Shown here piece by piece: positions 15,379 to 22,924 of a stretch of 40,998 bases of DNA (positions are counted from its first letter, which is position 1; every line of letters starts with the position of its first letter). Location of the stretch: contig JAEZIQ010000019.1 in NCBI GenBank assembly GCA_023436605.1, positions 1 through 40,998 on the forward strand, given 5' to 3'. The position numbers and the translations under genes were made by a program. Source of the DNA: Actinomycetes bacterium (GTDB lineage: Bacteria; Actinomycetota; Thermoleophilia; Solirubrobacterales; 70-9). Under the pieces are notes generated by a model that saw only the letters and a list, made by a program, of their open reading frames with translations, searched no databases and had not been told where the DNA came from.

Positions 15379-16590
15379 ATGACCGGCCGCCACGACCCGC
15401 CCCCCTCCTCCTGCGACATCGCCGTGGTCGGCGGCGGCATCATCGGTCTCGCCGTCGCCCGGGAGCTCCTGACCCGCGAACCCGACGGCCGGATCTGCCT
15501 GCTCGAGGCCGAGCCGCAGCTCGCCTCCCACCAGTCCTCACACAATTCCGGCGTCGTTCACGCCGGGGTGTACTACAAGCCGGGATCTCTCCGGGCCAAG
15601 CTCTGCGTCGCGGGGGCCGGCCGGCTGAAGGAGTTCTGTGAGCAACGGAACCTGCCTTGGCGTGAGAGCGGCAAGCTGATCGTCGCCACTTCCGAGGCTG
15701 AGCTGCCCCGCCTCGACGAACTCGAACGAAGGGCCCGCGAGAACGGCGTTCCGGGTCTCGCCCGGGTCGGATCCGAAGAGATCCAGTCGATCGAGCCGGC
15801 CGCAAGGGGACTCGCGGCGCTCCACTCCCCCGCCACGGCGGTAACCGACTTCGCCGCGATCGCCGGATCGCTTGCCGATGATTTCGAAGCTCGCGGCGGC
15901 ACCATTCACCTCGACGTGCGGGTTCTCGGCGCGGACCAGGCCGGGCTGCGGACCCCGGTCGGCACCCTCGAATGCGGTCGGGCCGTGTTCTGCGCGGGCC
16001 TCCAGTCGGATCGCCTGGCGCGGGCCTGCGGCGGCTCGTCGGCGCCCCGGATCGTGCCGGTCAGGGGCGGGTACCTCAGGGTGCGGGCCGGTCGCGAAGG
16101 CCTGGTCCGGGGCAACGTCTACCCCGTCCCGGACCCCGATCTTCCCTTCCTCGGCGCCCACCTGACCCGCGCCTTCGACGGGTCGCTCCTGATCGGACCG
16201 ACCGCGATGATCGCCGGGGCCCGCGACGCGTACCGGATCTCGAAGCTCCGCCGCGACGACCTAGCCGAGACGCTGCGCTGGCCCGGGTCCTGGAGCCTCA
16301 TGCGAAAGCACTGGCGGGCCAGCCTGAACGAGGCGGTCAATTCGATCTGGCCGACCCGACTTGTCCGCCAGGCGGCCCGGATGGTGCCCGCCCTGACTGC
16401 CGCCGACGTCGAAGCGGGCCCGGCCGGAGTCAGGGCCCAGGCTCTCGATCGTCAGGGCAACCTGATCGAGGATTTTCTGATCGAGGAAACCGAAGGTGGA
16501 GTGCACATCCGCAACGCTCCATCCCCCGCCGCTACCTCGTCCCTCGCCCTTGCGGACCTGATCGCCGACCGGACGCTCCAGGGCCGGTGA
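15379..16590 (+). CDS. lhgO: L-2-hydroxyglutarate oxidase (FAD-dependent)
   Basis: A 403-residue DAO-family flavoprotein that oxidises L-2-hydroxyglutarate to 2-oxoglutarate, repairing a side product of central metabolism or working in lysine/glutarate breakdown. The FAD-binding GxGxxG is DIAVVGGGIIGLAVARELL (about residue 12-30). The diagnostic SSHNSGVVHAGVYYKPGSL follows at about 53-71, then NVYPVPDPDLPFLGAHLTR and, near the end, GVRAQALDRQGNLIEDFLI. The frame is open to a GTG at 15310 inside the terminator hairpin. The ATG at 15379 with its -10 box is the better start. The zinc-ribbon gene follows 23 nt after the stop but seems to have its own -10 box. Confidence 0.88.
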   Translation: MTGRHDPPPSSCDIAVVGGGIIGLAVARELLTREPDGRICLLEAEPQLASHQSSHNSGVVHAGVYYKPGSLRAKLCVAGAGRLKEFCEQRNLPWRESGKLIVATSEAELPRLDELERRARENGVPGLARVGSEEIQSIEPAARGLAALHSPATAVTDFAAIAGSLADDFEARGGTIHLDVRVLGADQAGLRTPVGTLECGRAVFCAGLQSDRLARACGGSSAPRIVPVRGGYLRVRAGREGLVRGNVYPVPDPDLPFLGAHLTRAFDGSLLIGPTAMIAGARDAYRISKLRRDDLAETLRWPGSWSLMRKHWRASLNEAVNSIWPTRLVRQAARMVPALTAADVEAGPAGVRAQALDRQGNLIEDFLIEETEGGVHIRNAPSPAATSSLALADLIADRTLQGR

Positions 16591-16601
16591 ATGCGAGTCA
16601 A

Positions 16602-16607
16602 TAGATT
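16602..16607 (+). promoter_or_regulatory. -10 box of leaderless zinc-ribbon gene
   Basis: TAGATT lies 6 nt upstream of the ATG at 16614, in the short gap after lhgO. There is no ribosome-binding site. Confidence 0.45.
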
Positions 16608-16613
16608 CCGTCC

Positions 16614-16901
16614 ATGACCGAAGCACTCACCTGCCCCAAATGTGGATCCGAAATGCGCGCCTACGAACGCAACCAGGTCGTGGTCGACCAGTGCACCGGC
16701 TGCGGCGGCCTTTTCCTCGACCGCGGTGAACTCGAACGCCTGGTCGAAGCCGAAAGCGCCTTCTACAGCAAGACCCCGTCCGCGCCCCAGCAATCTCCCC
16801 CGCCCGGCCAGCAGTTCCCGCACGGAGAAGACCGGGGTTACAAGGGCAAGAAGAAAAAGAAGAGCGCCCGAAGCTTCCTCGAAGACTTCCTCGAGTTCTA
16901 A
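16614..16901 (+). CDS. Small zf-TFIIB zinc-ribbon protein
   Basis: A 95-residue protein. The first half is a zinc ribbon of the zf-TFIIB type: CPKCGSEM (Cys7, Cys10), then CTGCGGLFLDRGELERL (Cys pair at about 28 and 31), a near-perfect family match. The second half is low-complexity: a Pro/Gln linker, a Lys run (GKKKKKS), and an amphipathic Phe-rich end (SFLEDFLEF). Members of this family are common in bacteria and their role is not established. Nucleic-acid or protein binding is likely from the ribbon and basic tail. Confidence 0.85.
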   Translation: MTEALTCPKCGSEMRAYERNQVVVDQCTGCGGLFLDRGELERLVEAESAFYSKTPSAPQQSPPPGQQFPHGEDRGYKGKKKKKSARSFLEDFLEF

Positions 16902-17036
16902 CCGGGCGTCCCGATCTTCCCAGTACGCCGTGGGGCACCCGAAATCCCGGGCTCCGTTCAAATCACCGGGATATGACGCCACCAATTTGAACCGAGTCCC
17001 CGCGGAGAGGGGCCCGGGGGCAGCAGGTTTAACGTG

Positions 17037-17064
17037 AAAGGGCGGCCCCGGAGGGCCGCCCTTT
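17037..17064. terminator. Strong bidirectional terminator
   Basis: AAAGGGCGGCCC (17037-17048) and GGGCCGCCCTTT (17053-17064) form a perfect 12-bp stem with a CGGA tetraloop. It lies between the convergent zinc-ribbon (ends 16901) and thiolase (ends 17092) genes. The A/T ends give a UUU run on both strands. Confidence 0.85.
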
Positions 17065-17091
17065 CGACAGCAACAGGTTGCTGAGGATCGC

Positions 17092-18273
17092 CTACTTGAG
17101 GCGCTCCACGAGCATTGCTTCACCCTGACCGCCGGCGACGCACATGGTCTCGATGCCGAACTGATGGTCGTCGGTCTCCATGACGTTGAGCAGGGTGCCC
17201 ATGATGCGGGCACCGGTCATGCCGAAGGGGTGACCGAGAGCGATCGCTCCACCGTGGGTGTTGAGCTTGTCCATCGGGATGCCGACCTCTTCGGAGATCG
17301 GGATCACCTGGGCGGCAAAGGCCTCGTTGAGCTCAACGGTGTCGATGTCGTTGATCGTCATGCCGGCCCGGTCGAGGAGCTTCTTGACGGCCCAGATCGG
17401 GGCCACGCCCATCTTCTCCGGCTCGTTGCCGGCGGTCGCCGAGGTGATGATCTTGGCGCGCGGGGTCAGGCCGAGCTCGGCTGCCTTGGTGTCGCTCATG
17501 ATCAGAACAGCGGCAGCGCCGTCGTTCAGCGGGCAGGAGTTACCGGCGGTGACGCCGCCTCCGCCGAAGGCCTCGGGCAGGCTGGCGAGCTTCTCGCGCA
17601 TGTCGCCGCCGTCCTTGCGGGGGCCGTCGTCCTTGCTGACCACGGTGCCGTCCGGCAGGGTGACCGGAACGATCTCCCGATCGAAGAAGCCGGACTCCTG
17701 GGAGGCGACGGCGAGGTGCTGCGAGCGCAGGGCGTAGTCGTCCATGGTCTCGCGGCTGACGCCGTACTCGTTGGCGACGTTGACGGCGGTGAGGCCCATG
17801 TCGATGTAGGCGTTCGGCTGGCCGTTGTTGCCGATCAGGTTCTCGTTCTGGTCGTCCTCACCGGCGGCAATGGAGCCGGCGATCTCGGTGCGGGCGTTGA
17901 ACTGGCTGACGAACTCGACGCCGGCGGCGATGTAGATGTCACCTTCGCCGTTCTTGACCGCGTTCGAGGCGTGACGGATCGCGTCGAGGCTCGAGGCGCA
18001 GTAGCGCGACACGGTGACGCCGGTGGTCGCCTGGGTCAGCTTGTCGGACAGCAGGACGAGGATGCGGGCCAGGTTGTAGGCCTGCTTGCCCTGCGGCATG
18101 CCGACGCCACAGAACACTTCTTCGACGTCCTTGGGGTCGACGCCGGGATTGCGCTCGAGGAGCTGGTCGATGACAAACGCGCCGGTTTCGTCGGGACGAA
18201 CCTGCGAAAGCGAGCCCTTGAAGGCTCGGCCGATCGGGGTGCGGACTGTGTCCACGATCACTGCTTCAGGCAT
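17092..18273 (-). CDS. Acetyl-CoA C-acyltransferase (thiolase)
   Basis: A 393-residue thiolase that cleaves 3-ketoacyl-CoA with CoA or condenses two acetyl-CoA. The nucleophilic Cys is Cys92 in SRYCASSLDAI. The C-terminal GGAIALGHPFGMTGAR supplies the catalytic His, and CVAGGQGEAM the second Cys. The N-terminal VIVDTVRTPIGRAFKGSL is standard, so the gene is full length. The usual family pattern around the first Cys is NxxCASGxxAI, so the SRYCASSLDAI form is slightly divergent but retains the Cys. A ribosome-binding site AAGGAGAA precedes the ATG. A 7-bp inverted repeat with 16-nt spacer (18341-18370) lies in the divergent promoter region. A terminator follows at 17037-17064. FadA-type beta-oxidation is the likely role. 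Confidence 0.92.
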   Translation of the reverse strand: MPEAVIVDTVRTPIGRAFKGSLSQVRPDETGAFVIDQLLERNPGVDPKDVEEVFCGVGMPQGKQAYNLARILVLLSDKLTQATTGVTVSRYCASSLDAIRHASNAVKNGEGDIYIAAGVEFVSQFNARTEIAGSIAAGEDDQNENLIGNNGQPNAYIDMGLTAVNVANEYGVSRETMDDYALRSQHLAVASQESGFFDREIVPVTLPDGTVVSKDDGPRKDGGDMREKLASLPEAFGGGGVTAGNSCPLNDGAAAVLIMSDTKAAELGLTPRAKIITSATAGNEPEKMGVAPIWAVKKLLDRAGMTINDIDTVELNEAFAAQVIPISEEVGIPMDKLNTHGGAIALGHPFGMTGARIMGTLLNVMETDDHQFGIETMCVAGGQGEAMLVERLK

Positions 18274-18340
18274 GCGAAGTCGTTCTCCTTGGGGTTATAT
18301 GGGCTGAGGTGAGAGGCACCGAGGGTGCGTGACGGATAAA

Positions 18341-18370
18341 TGCCACAAAACAGCGTATTGAACTGTGGCA
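18341..18370. promoter_or_regulatory. Candidate operator between thiolase and 18397 gene
   Basis: TGCCACA (18341-18347) and TGTGGCA (18364-18370) are perfect complements with a 16-nt spacer, within the 123-bp divergent intergenic region. The right arm lies just after a possible -35 (TTGAAC, 18358-18363) of the rightward gene. The geometry suits a dimeric regulator, but no regulator gene is adjacent. Confidence 0.4.
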
Positions 18371-18382
18371 ATGCGGGACGGG

Positions 18383-18388
18383 TAGATT
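18383..18388 (+). promoter_or_regulatory. -10 box of leaderless 18397 gene
   Basis: TAGATT is 8 nt before the ATG at 18397, with TTGAAC as a possible -35 after a long 19-nt spacer. Confidence 0.4.
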
Positions 18389-18396
18389 CTCAGGCG

Positions 18397-19107
18397 ATGA
18401 GCAACCCGCCCCGTGAAGGCGGCACCCCCGAGGTGCCCATTAACGCTCCGCAAGGTCGACCCCAGAGCCCGCCCCGTGCCGGCTCCGGTCGTCCCCAGCC
18501 GGCCTCGGGTCGCCCCCAGCCGGCCTCCCCACCCCCGGCTTCCGCTGCGCCCCGACCCGCAACGGGCCGGCCAGGCCAGGCCTACGACCCGCGCACCGGT
18601 GCTCCGCCGCGGGGGGCCGAGGGCGGAATCGGTGCCCAGGGCACCCAGCGGCAACCAATCCCGCCCCGAGGAGCCCCGCCCCTGACTACCGGCGCCCATG
18701 GCCGTCTGCCGGCGGCCCAGCAACGGCAGCCGATTGACCTCGCGACCAGACTTGACGGCCAGCGGGGCTGGCTCGCCCAGATCGACCGGTCGCTGAAGAA
18801 ACGCTCGATCATTGCCCTGGTCCTCACCTGCCTCGCGGTGGGTGTCGGAGCGGCCGCGATGTACATCGCGCTGACCAAGAACTCCGACGGTGACCGGATC
18901 GATGCCCTCCAGACCCGGATCGAGGCACTCGAAGCCGCAGCCGGAATCCCGTCGTCCGATTCCACCGGGACCGAAACCCTCCCCGGCACCGATTCGGTCG
19001 TACCGGAAACCGACACCACGGTGCCCGACACCGGGGGGACCCTGCCGGACAGCACCACGGTCCCGCCGACCGGGACGACCGACGGTTCCGGACTCACCGT
19101 CCCCTAA
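18397..19107 (+). CDS. Pro-rich single-pass membrane protein, hypothetical
   Basis: A 236-residue protein of unknown function. The first 105 residues are disordered and Pro/Arg/Gly-rich, with short internal repeats (GRPQPAS twice). A transmembrane segment IIALVLTCLAVGVGAAAMYI lies at about 136-155, preceded by a basic stretch (SLKKRS), so the N-terminus should be cytosolic. A short coiled coil (DRIDALQTRIEALEAA) follows outside, then an extracellular Thr/Pro/Asp-rich tail that may be glycosylated. The frame is open to 18340, but the ATG at 18397 has a -10 box. The crotonase-HD gene starts 10 nt after the stop, so they are probably co-transcribed. A long open frame on the opposite strand (18295-20670) is a composition artefact. 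Confidence 0.7.
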   Translation: MSNPPREGGTPEVPINAPQGRPQSPPRAGSGRPQPASGRPQPASPPPASAAPRPATGRPGQAYDPRTGAPPRGAEGGIGAQGTQRQPIPPRGAPPLTTGAHGRLPAAQQRQPIDLATRLDGQRGWLAQIDRSLKKRSIIALVLTCLAVGVGAAAMYIALTKNSDGDRIDALQTRIEALEAAAGIPSSDSTGTETLPGTDSVVPETDTTVPDTGGTLPDSTTVPPTGTTDGSGLTVP

Positions 19108-19116
19108 GCCGGTCCC

Positions 19117-20493
19117 GTGGAGGGCGCAAGCGCAGAGACCGTCCTCTACGGCGAACCATCGCCCGGCGTTCGCCTGATCACGATCAACCGTCCCGAGGCC
19201 CGCAACGCGATCGGTCCGGTCGAGGCTCGCGCCCTGTTCAAACTGATCGGTCGGTTCCGTGACGACGACGAGGCGAATGTCCTGGTCATCACCGGGGCCG
19301 GCACGGAAGCGTTCTGTGCCGGGGCCGACCTCAAGTCGGTGGTGGCGATGTTCGACCCGGACTCCGGAATCGAACCGCTTTACGACGGGCGCGACACCGA
19401 TGCCCGGCCGATCCCGGCCGAGGGAAACATCGGGCCGACCCGCTGGACGGGAATCAACAAGCCGGTTATCGCCGCGATAAACGGAGCCGCTTACGCCGGC
19501 GGACTGGAATGGGCCTGCCTCGCCCACATCCGGGTCGCGGACCAACACGCCTCGTTCGGTGTCACCTGCCGCCGCTGGAACGTCGGCCTCGGGGACGGCG
19601 GCACCCAGCGCCTGCCCCGGATGATCGGCCTCTCCCGGGCACTGGATCTGATCATTACCGGCCGGGTGATCGGGGCGGCCGAGGCCGAACGCATCGGTCT
19701 GGTCAACGAGGTGACCGAAAGCGGACGATGCCTGACCCGGGCTCTGGAGCTCGCCGCGACGATCTCGGCCCTCCCCCAACCGGCGCTCCGCACCGACCTC
19801 GAGGCCGCCCTGCGGGGATTCGGCCGGCCCCTCGAGGAGGGCCTGGAGATCGAGCGGGAACTTTTCAACAGCCTGCTCGACCAGCCCGAGATCCAGACCG
19901 GGTCGAGGGCTTTCGTGGATCGCGACCATCCGGACCGGGTTGCGGGGGCGGCCCCGCTTCACCTGCCGGCCGCCGCCTACGCCTTTGCCGAGCGCGCCCA
20001 TCGCGGCCAGCCCGGCCGCCATGGCCAGGGCGAGTTCATGGAGCACCCGACCCGGGTCGCCCGGATAACGATCGATCACGGGGGCGATGATTTCGCCGAG
20101 GCGGCCGCCTTCCTTCACGACACGATCGAGAAGTCCGAGGTGACCCCGGAGCAGATCGAGGCTAAGTTCGGCCCGGAGATGCGCGACCTGGTGCTCGCAC
20201 TGGGACAGGATCCGGCGATATCTGACCGGGCCGAAAGGCGCGCTGACCATCGACATCGGGTCGCGATCGCCGGCGAGCGCGCCCGGCTCGTCTACCTGTC
20301 GGATCGCCTGGCCGGGATAGAAGCGATGCTCGACCGAATCGAAGCCGGAGACGACCCGGCTGAACTCGAGTCCGAGCGGCGGCTCGGTCTCTGGCGGGGA
20401 GATGTCGAGGCGCTCTCGGGGTCGAGCCCTCCGCCGGGCCTGGTCGCCGAGATCAGCGACCGGCTCGACCGACTCGAGCACCTGATCACCTGA
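19117..20493 (+). CDS. Crotonase (enoyl-CoA hydratase-like) fused to SpoT/MESH1-like HD domain
   Basis: A 458-residue two-domain protein. Residues 1-265 are a crotonase: NRPEARNAI, AFCAGADLKSV (oxyanion hole, 65-75) and INGAAYAGGLEWA (121-133, with Glu131 at one catalytic-Glu position). The second catalytic Glu of true hydratases is replaced, in the FGVTCRRWNVGLGDGGTQRL segment, by Cys151, so the reaction may differ. Residues 285-410 are an HD phosphohydrolase of the RelA/SpoT-MESH1 type: AERAHRGQ (His295), EHPTRVARI (His310), AAFLHDTIEKSEVTPEQI (His334-Asp335) and VYLSDRLAGIEAM (Asp396). The Glu-Asp pair that follows HD in MESH1 is Glu338-Lys339 here. The frame is continuous. It starts at GTG, 10 nt after the previous stop. 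Possible ppGpp-like hydrolase activity is inference. Confidence 0.82.
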   Translation: MEGASAETVLYGEPSPGVRLITINRPEARNAIGPVEARALFKLIGRFRDDDEANVLVITGAGTEAFCAGADLKSVVAMFDPDSGIEPLYDGRDTDARPIPAEGNIGPTRWTGINKPVIAAINGAAYAGGLEWACLAHIRVADQHASFGVTCRRWNVGLGDGGTQRLPRMIGLSRALDLIITGRVIGAAEAERIGLVNEVTESGRCLTRALELAATISALPQPALRTDLEAALRGFGRPLEEGLEIERELFNSLLDQPEIQTGSRAFVDRDHPDRVAGAAPLHLPAAAYAFAERAHRGQPGRHGQGEFMEHPTRVARITIDHGGDDFAEAAAFLHDTIEKSEVTPEQIEAKFGPEMRDLVLALGQDPAISDRAERRADHRHRVAIAGERARLVYLSDRLAGIEAMLDRIEAGDDPAELESERRLGLWRGDVEALSGSSPPPGLVAEISDRLDRLEHLIT

Positions 20494-20607
20494 CCTTTCG
20501 GACACGCGGATGCCTGTCCGATAAAGAATTTTCCCCCGCGGCTCCCGACAGCGGTTAGAGTCGATCAGTCGGGGGTAGCTGGAGATCTGCCCCGTCAGTT
20601 CGTCAAC

Positions 20608-20625
20608 CCAACTGGTCCAAGTTGG
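20608..20625 (+). promoter_or_regulatory. Palindrome over the potA start region
   Basis: CCAACT (20608-20613) and AGTTGG (20620-20625) are perfect complements with a 6-nt spacer. The TTG that is potA's only conventional in-frame start (20622) lies inside the right arm, so a hairpin in the RNA or a bound protein would affect initiation. Confidence 0.4.
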
Positions 20626-21683
20626 CGAAAGGAGAGAGTACGTCCAGTCCGCCCACACCCCGTGATCCAACCGATCGGCCGGCGCAGCCTGACGTTCGCC
20701 TGACCGGACTGACCAAACGCTACGGGGACTTCATCGCGGTCGACGCAGTCGACCTCGAAGTCCAACCCGGGGAGTTCTTCACCCTGCTCGGCCCTTCGGG
20801 GTCAGGCAAGACCACGACCCTGAAGATGATTGCCGGCTTCGAGCAGCCCGATTCCGGTTCGGTCGAGCTCGGCGGCAAGGACGTCAGCGGCCTGGCTCCC
20901 TACGACCGCTCGGTCAACACGGTTTTCCAGGACTACGCCCTGTTTCCCCACATGACGGTGGCGGCCAACATCGAGTACGGGCTGCTGATCGCCAAGGTTT
21001 CGAAAAAGGAGCGGGCCGAGCGCCGCGATGAAGCCCTGGCGATGGTCCGGCTGGAGGGTCACGGTGACCGCAAGCCGAGCGAGCTTTCCGGCGGCCAGCG
21101 GCAGCGGGTTGCGCTGGCCCGGGCGATCGTGAATCGCCCCCGGGTACTGCTGCTCGACGAGCCACTCGGGGCGCTTGACCTCAAGCTGCGGGAGCAGATG
21201 CAGGTCGAGCTGAAGCAGATCCAGGGCGAGGTCGGGATCACCTTCATCTACGTCACCCATGACCAGGACGAAGCCCTGACCATGAGCGACCGGATCGCGG
21301 TCTTCAACCAGGGCCGGATCGAACAGGCCAGCTCGCCGCGCGATCTCTACGAACACCCGGCGAACGAGTTCGTGGCCGGTTTTGTCGGTATCTCGAACGC
21401 GATCGAACGTGACGGCCGGAAGCTGACGATCCGGCCGGAGAAGATCCGGCTGATCACGGAAGGTCAGCCGGCCGACGGGCTCAGCACCGAGACGGGCCGG
21501 ATCGCCGAAAGCGCTTACGTCGGGATGGTGACCCGGATCAGAGTTGACCTCGAACGGGGAGGGTCGGTCCAGGTCGCCCTCCAGAACACGGAATCTGAAG
21601 CCGAGCCCGGAGGAAAAGTCGGCCAGGAGGTAGTTGTCGGATGGCGTCCCGAGCACGCCGTCTCGATTCAAGGGGAGAAGTGA
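20622..21683 (+). CDS. potA: Spermidine/putrescine ABC transporter ATPase
   Basis: A 353-residue ATPase that powers polyamine-type uptake with the following genes. Walker A is GPSGSGKT (57-64), the Q-loop FQDYALFPHM follows, then the signature ELSGGQRQRVALARA and Walker B LLLDEPLGALD, and the switch His in YVTHDQDEAL. A C-terminal TOBE-like regulatory domain (IRPEKIRLI onward) is present, as in PotA/MalK. The start is uncertain: TTG at 20622 is the only ATG/GTG/TTG in frame after the upstream stop at 20556, but it lies in a palindrome and has no ribosome-binding site before it, whereas a good one (AAAGGAGAGA) lies just after it. The substrate is inferred from the PotD-like protein. Confidence 0.92.
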   Translation: MAKGESTSSPPTPRDPTDRPAQPDVRLTGLTKRYGDFIAVDAVDLEVQPGEFFTLLGPSGSGKTTTLKMIAGFEQPDSGSVELGGKDVSGLAPYDRSVNTVFQDYALFPHMTVAANIEYGLLIAKVSKKERAERRDEALAMVRLEGHGDRKPSELSGGQRQRVALARAIVNRPRVLLLDEPLGALDLKLREQMQVELKQIQGEVGITFIYVTHDQDEALTMSDRIAVFNQGRIEQASSPRDLYEHPANEFVAGFVGISNAIERDGRKLTIRPEKIRLITEGQPADGLSTETGRIAESAYVGMVTRIRVDLERGGSVQVALQNTESEAEPGGKVGQEVVVGWRPEHAVSIQGEK

Positions 21684-21727
21684 GCAAAAGAGGCAAACAT
21701 GTCCGTCCAAACAGAGGAGAGAGAGCA

Positions 21728-22924
21728 ATGAGAGCAACGCAACGCAACCAGGTCAGGCTGGCCTGGCTGCTGGTGCTCGGCCTGGTCGCCCTGCTGGCGA
21801 TTGCAGGTTGCGGCAGCAGCGACGACAGCGGAAGCAAAAGCAGCGAGGAAGTGACGTCGATCGGCGAAGGCGAAGGCGAGCTGAATCTGGTCGCCTGGAC
21901 CGGTTACGTCGAAGACGGCTCGACCGACCCCAACGTCGACTGGGTCACGCCGTTCGAAAAGCAGACCGGTTGCAAGGTCAACGTCAAACTGGGCGCGACT
22001 TCGGATGAGATGGTCAAGTTGATGAGGACCGGTCAGTACGACGGCGTTTCAGCCTCCGGTGACGCCACCCTGCGCCTGATCGACGGCGGCGACGTGGTAC
22101 CGATCGACATGAACATCCTCTCCAATTACAAGGACATCGACCCGAACCTGAAGGACCTGCCGCACAACACGGTCGACGGCAAGAACTACGGGATGCCACA
22201 CGGCTTCGGCGCCAACGTCCTGATGTACAACAAGAACGAAGTCAAGCCGGCACCCACATCCTGGGACATCGTGTTTGACCCGGCCATGTCCTCCAAGTAC
22301 AAGGGCAAGGTCACGGCCTACGACGGACCGATCTACATCGCCGACGCGGCGCTCTACCTGAAGAACCATGAGCCGGATCTCGGCATCGAGAACCCCTATG
22401 AACTCGACGAAGAACAGTTCAACGCGGCGATCGACCTGCTCAAGGAGCAGCGCAAGGTGGTCGGCGAGTACTGGTCAGACGCGGCCAAGCAGATTTCCTC
22501 GTTCACCAACGGTGACTCGGTGGTCGGCACCAGCTGGCAGTACCAGGTAAGCACCCTGCAGGCCGATGGCCAGCCGATCGATGCGGTCCTGCCCGAGGAG
22601 GGCTCTACCGGCTGGTCGGACACCTGGATGCTCAGTTCGGAGGCCAAGAACCCGAACTGCATGCTCGAGTGGATGAACTGGATCGCCTCACCGAAGGCAC
22701 AGGCCCAGGTCTCCGAGTGGTTCGGCGAGGCACCGGCCAACCTCAAGGCATGTGAACTGACTAACGACAAGACCCATTGCCAGACGTACCACGCCGGCGA
22801 CAAGGCGTACTACGACAAGATCTACTTCTGGACGACTCCCCTCACTGACTGCGGGGACGACCGGGGTGACGTCTGCAAGGACTACAACGACTGGGTTCAG
22901 GCCTGGACGGAGGTGAAGGGCTGA
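21728..22924 (+). CDS. potD: Spermidine/putrescine-type ABC substrate-binding lipoprotein
   Basis: A 398-residue extracellular binding protein anchored by lipid. The signal peptide ends in the lipobox LAIAGC, with Cys at about residue 26. The mature protein opens with ELNLVAWTGYVEDG and PFEKQTGCKVNV, typical of the PotD/PotF group, and contains YGMPHGFGANVLMYNKN in the first domain. The frame is open to an ATG at 21641, but the ATG at 21728 is preceded by GAGGAGAGAGA and starts a proper signal peptide. Cys-rich C-terminal pairs may form disulfides. The potB start codon overlaps the stop. Polyamine is the likely ligand; other related ligands are possible. Confidence 0.92.
   Translation: MRATQRNQVRLAWLLVLGLVALLAIAGCGSSDDSGSKSSEEVTSIGEGEGELNLVAWTGYVEDGSTDPNVDWVTPFEKQTGCKVNVKLGATSDEMVKLMRTGQYDGVSASGDATLRLIDGGDVVPIDMNILSNYKDIDPNLKDLPHNTVDGKNYGMPHGFGANVLMYNKNEVKPAPTSWDIVFDPAMSSKYKGKVTAYDGPIYIADAALYLKNHEPDLGIENPYELDEEQFNAAIDLLKEQRKVVGEYWSDAAKQISSFTNGDSVVGTSWQYQVSTLQADGQPIDAVLPEEGSTGWSDTWMLSSEAKNPNCMLEWMNWIASPKAQAQVSEWFGEAPANLKACELTNDKTHCQTYHAGDKAYYDKIYFWTTPLTDCGDDRGDVCKDYNDWVQAWTEVKG

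Noticed and set aside
16905..16984. tRNA-like features: GGCGTC pairing with GACGCC, a TTCAAAT loop and a CCA end
   Set aside because: The distance from the TTCAAAT loop to CCA does not fit a T-arm plus acceptor stem, the bases flanking the loop do not pair, and no D-arm or anticodon arm forms.
18295..20670. A 791-residue open frame on the minus strand
   Set aside because: It lies opposite the Pro-rich membrane protein and the crotonase-HD gene, which have recognisable domains. Its translation is low-complexity Arg/Gly/Asp-rich, as expected from GC-rich antisense frames.
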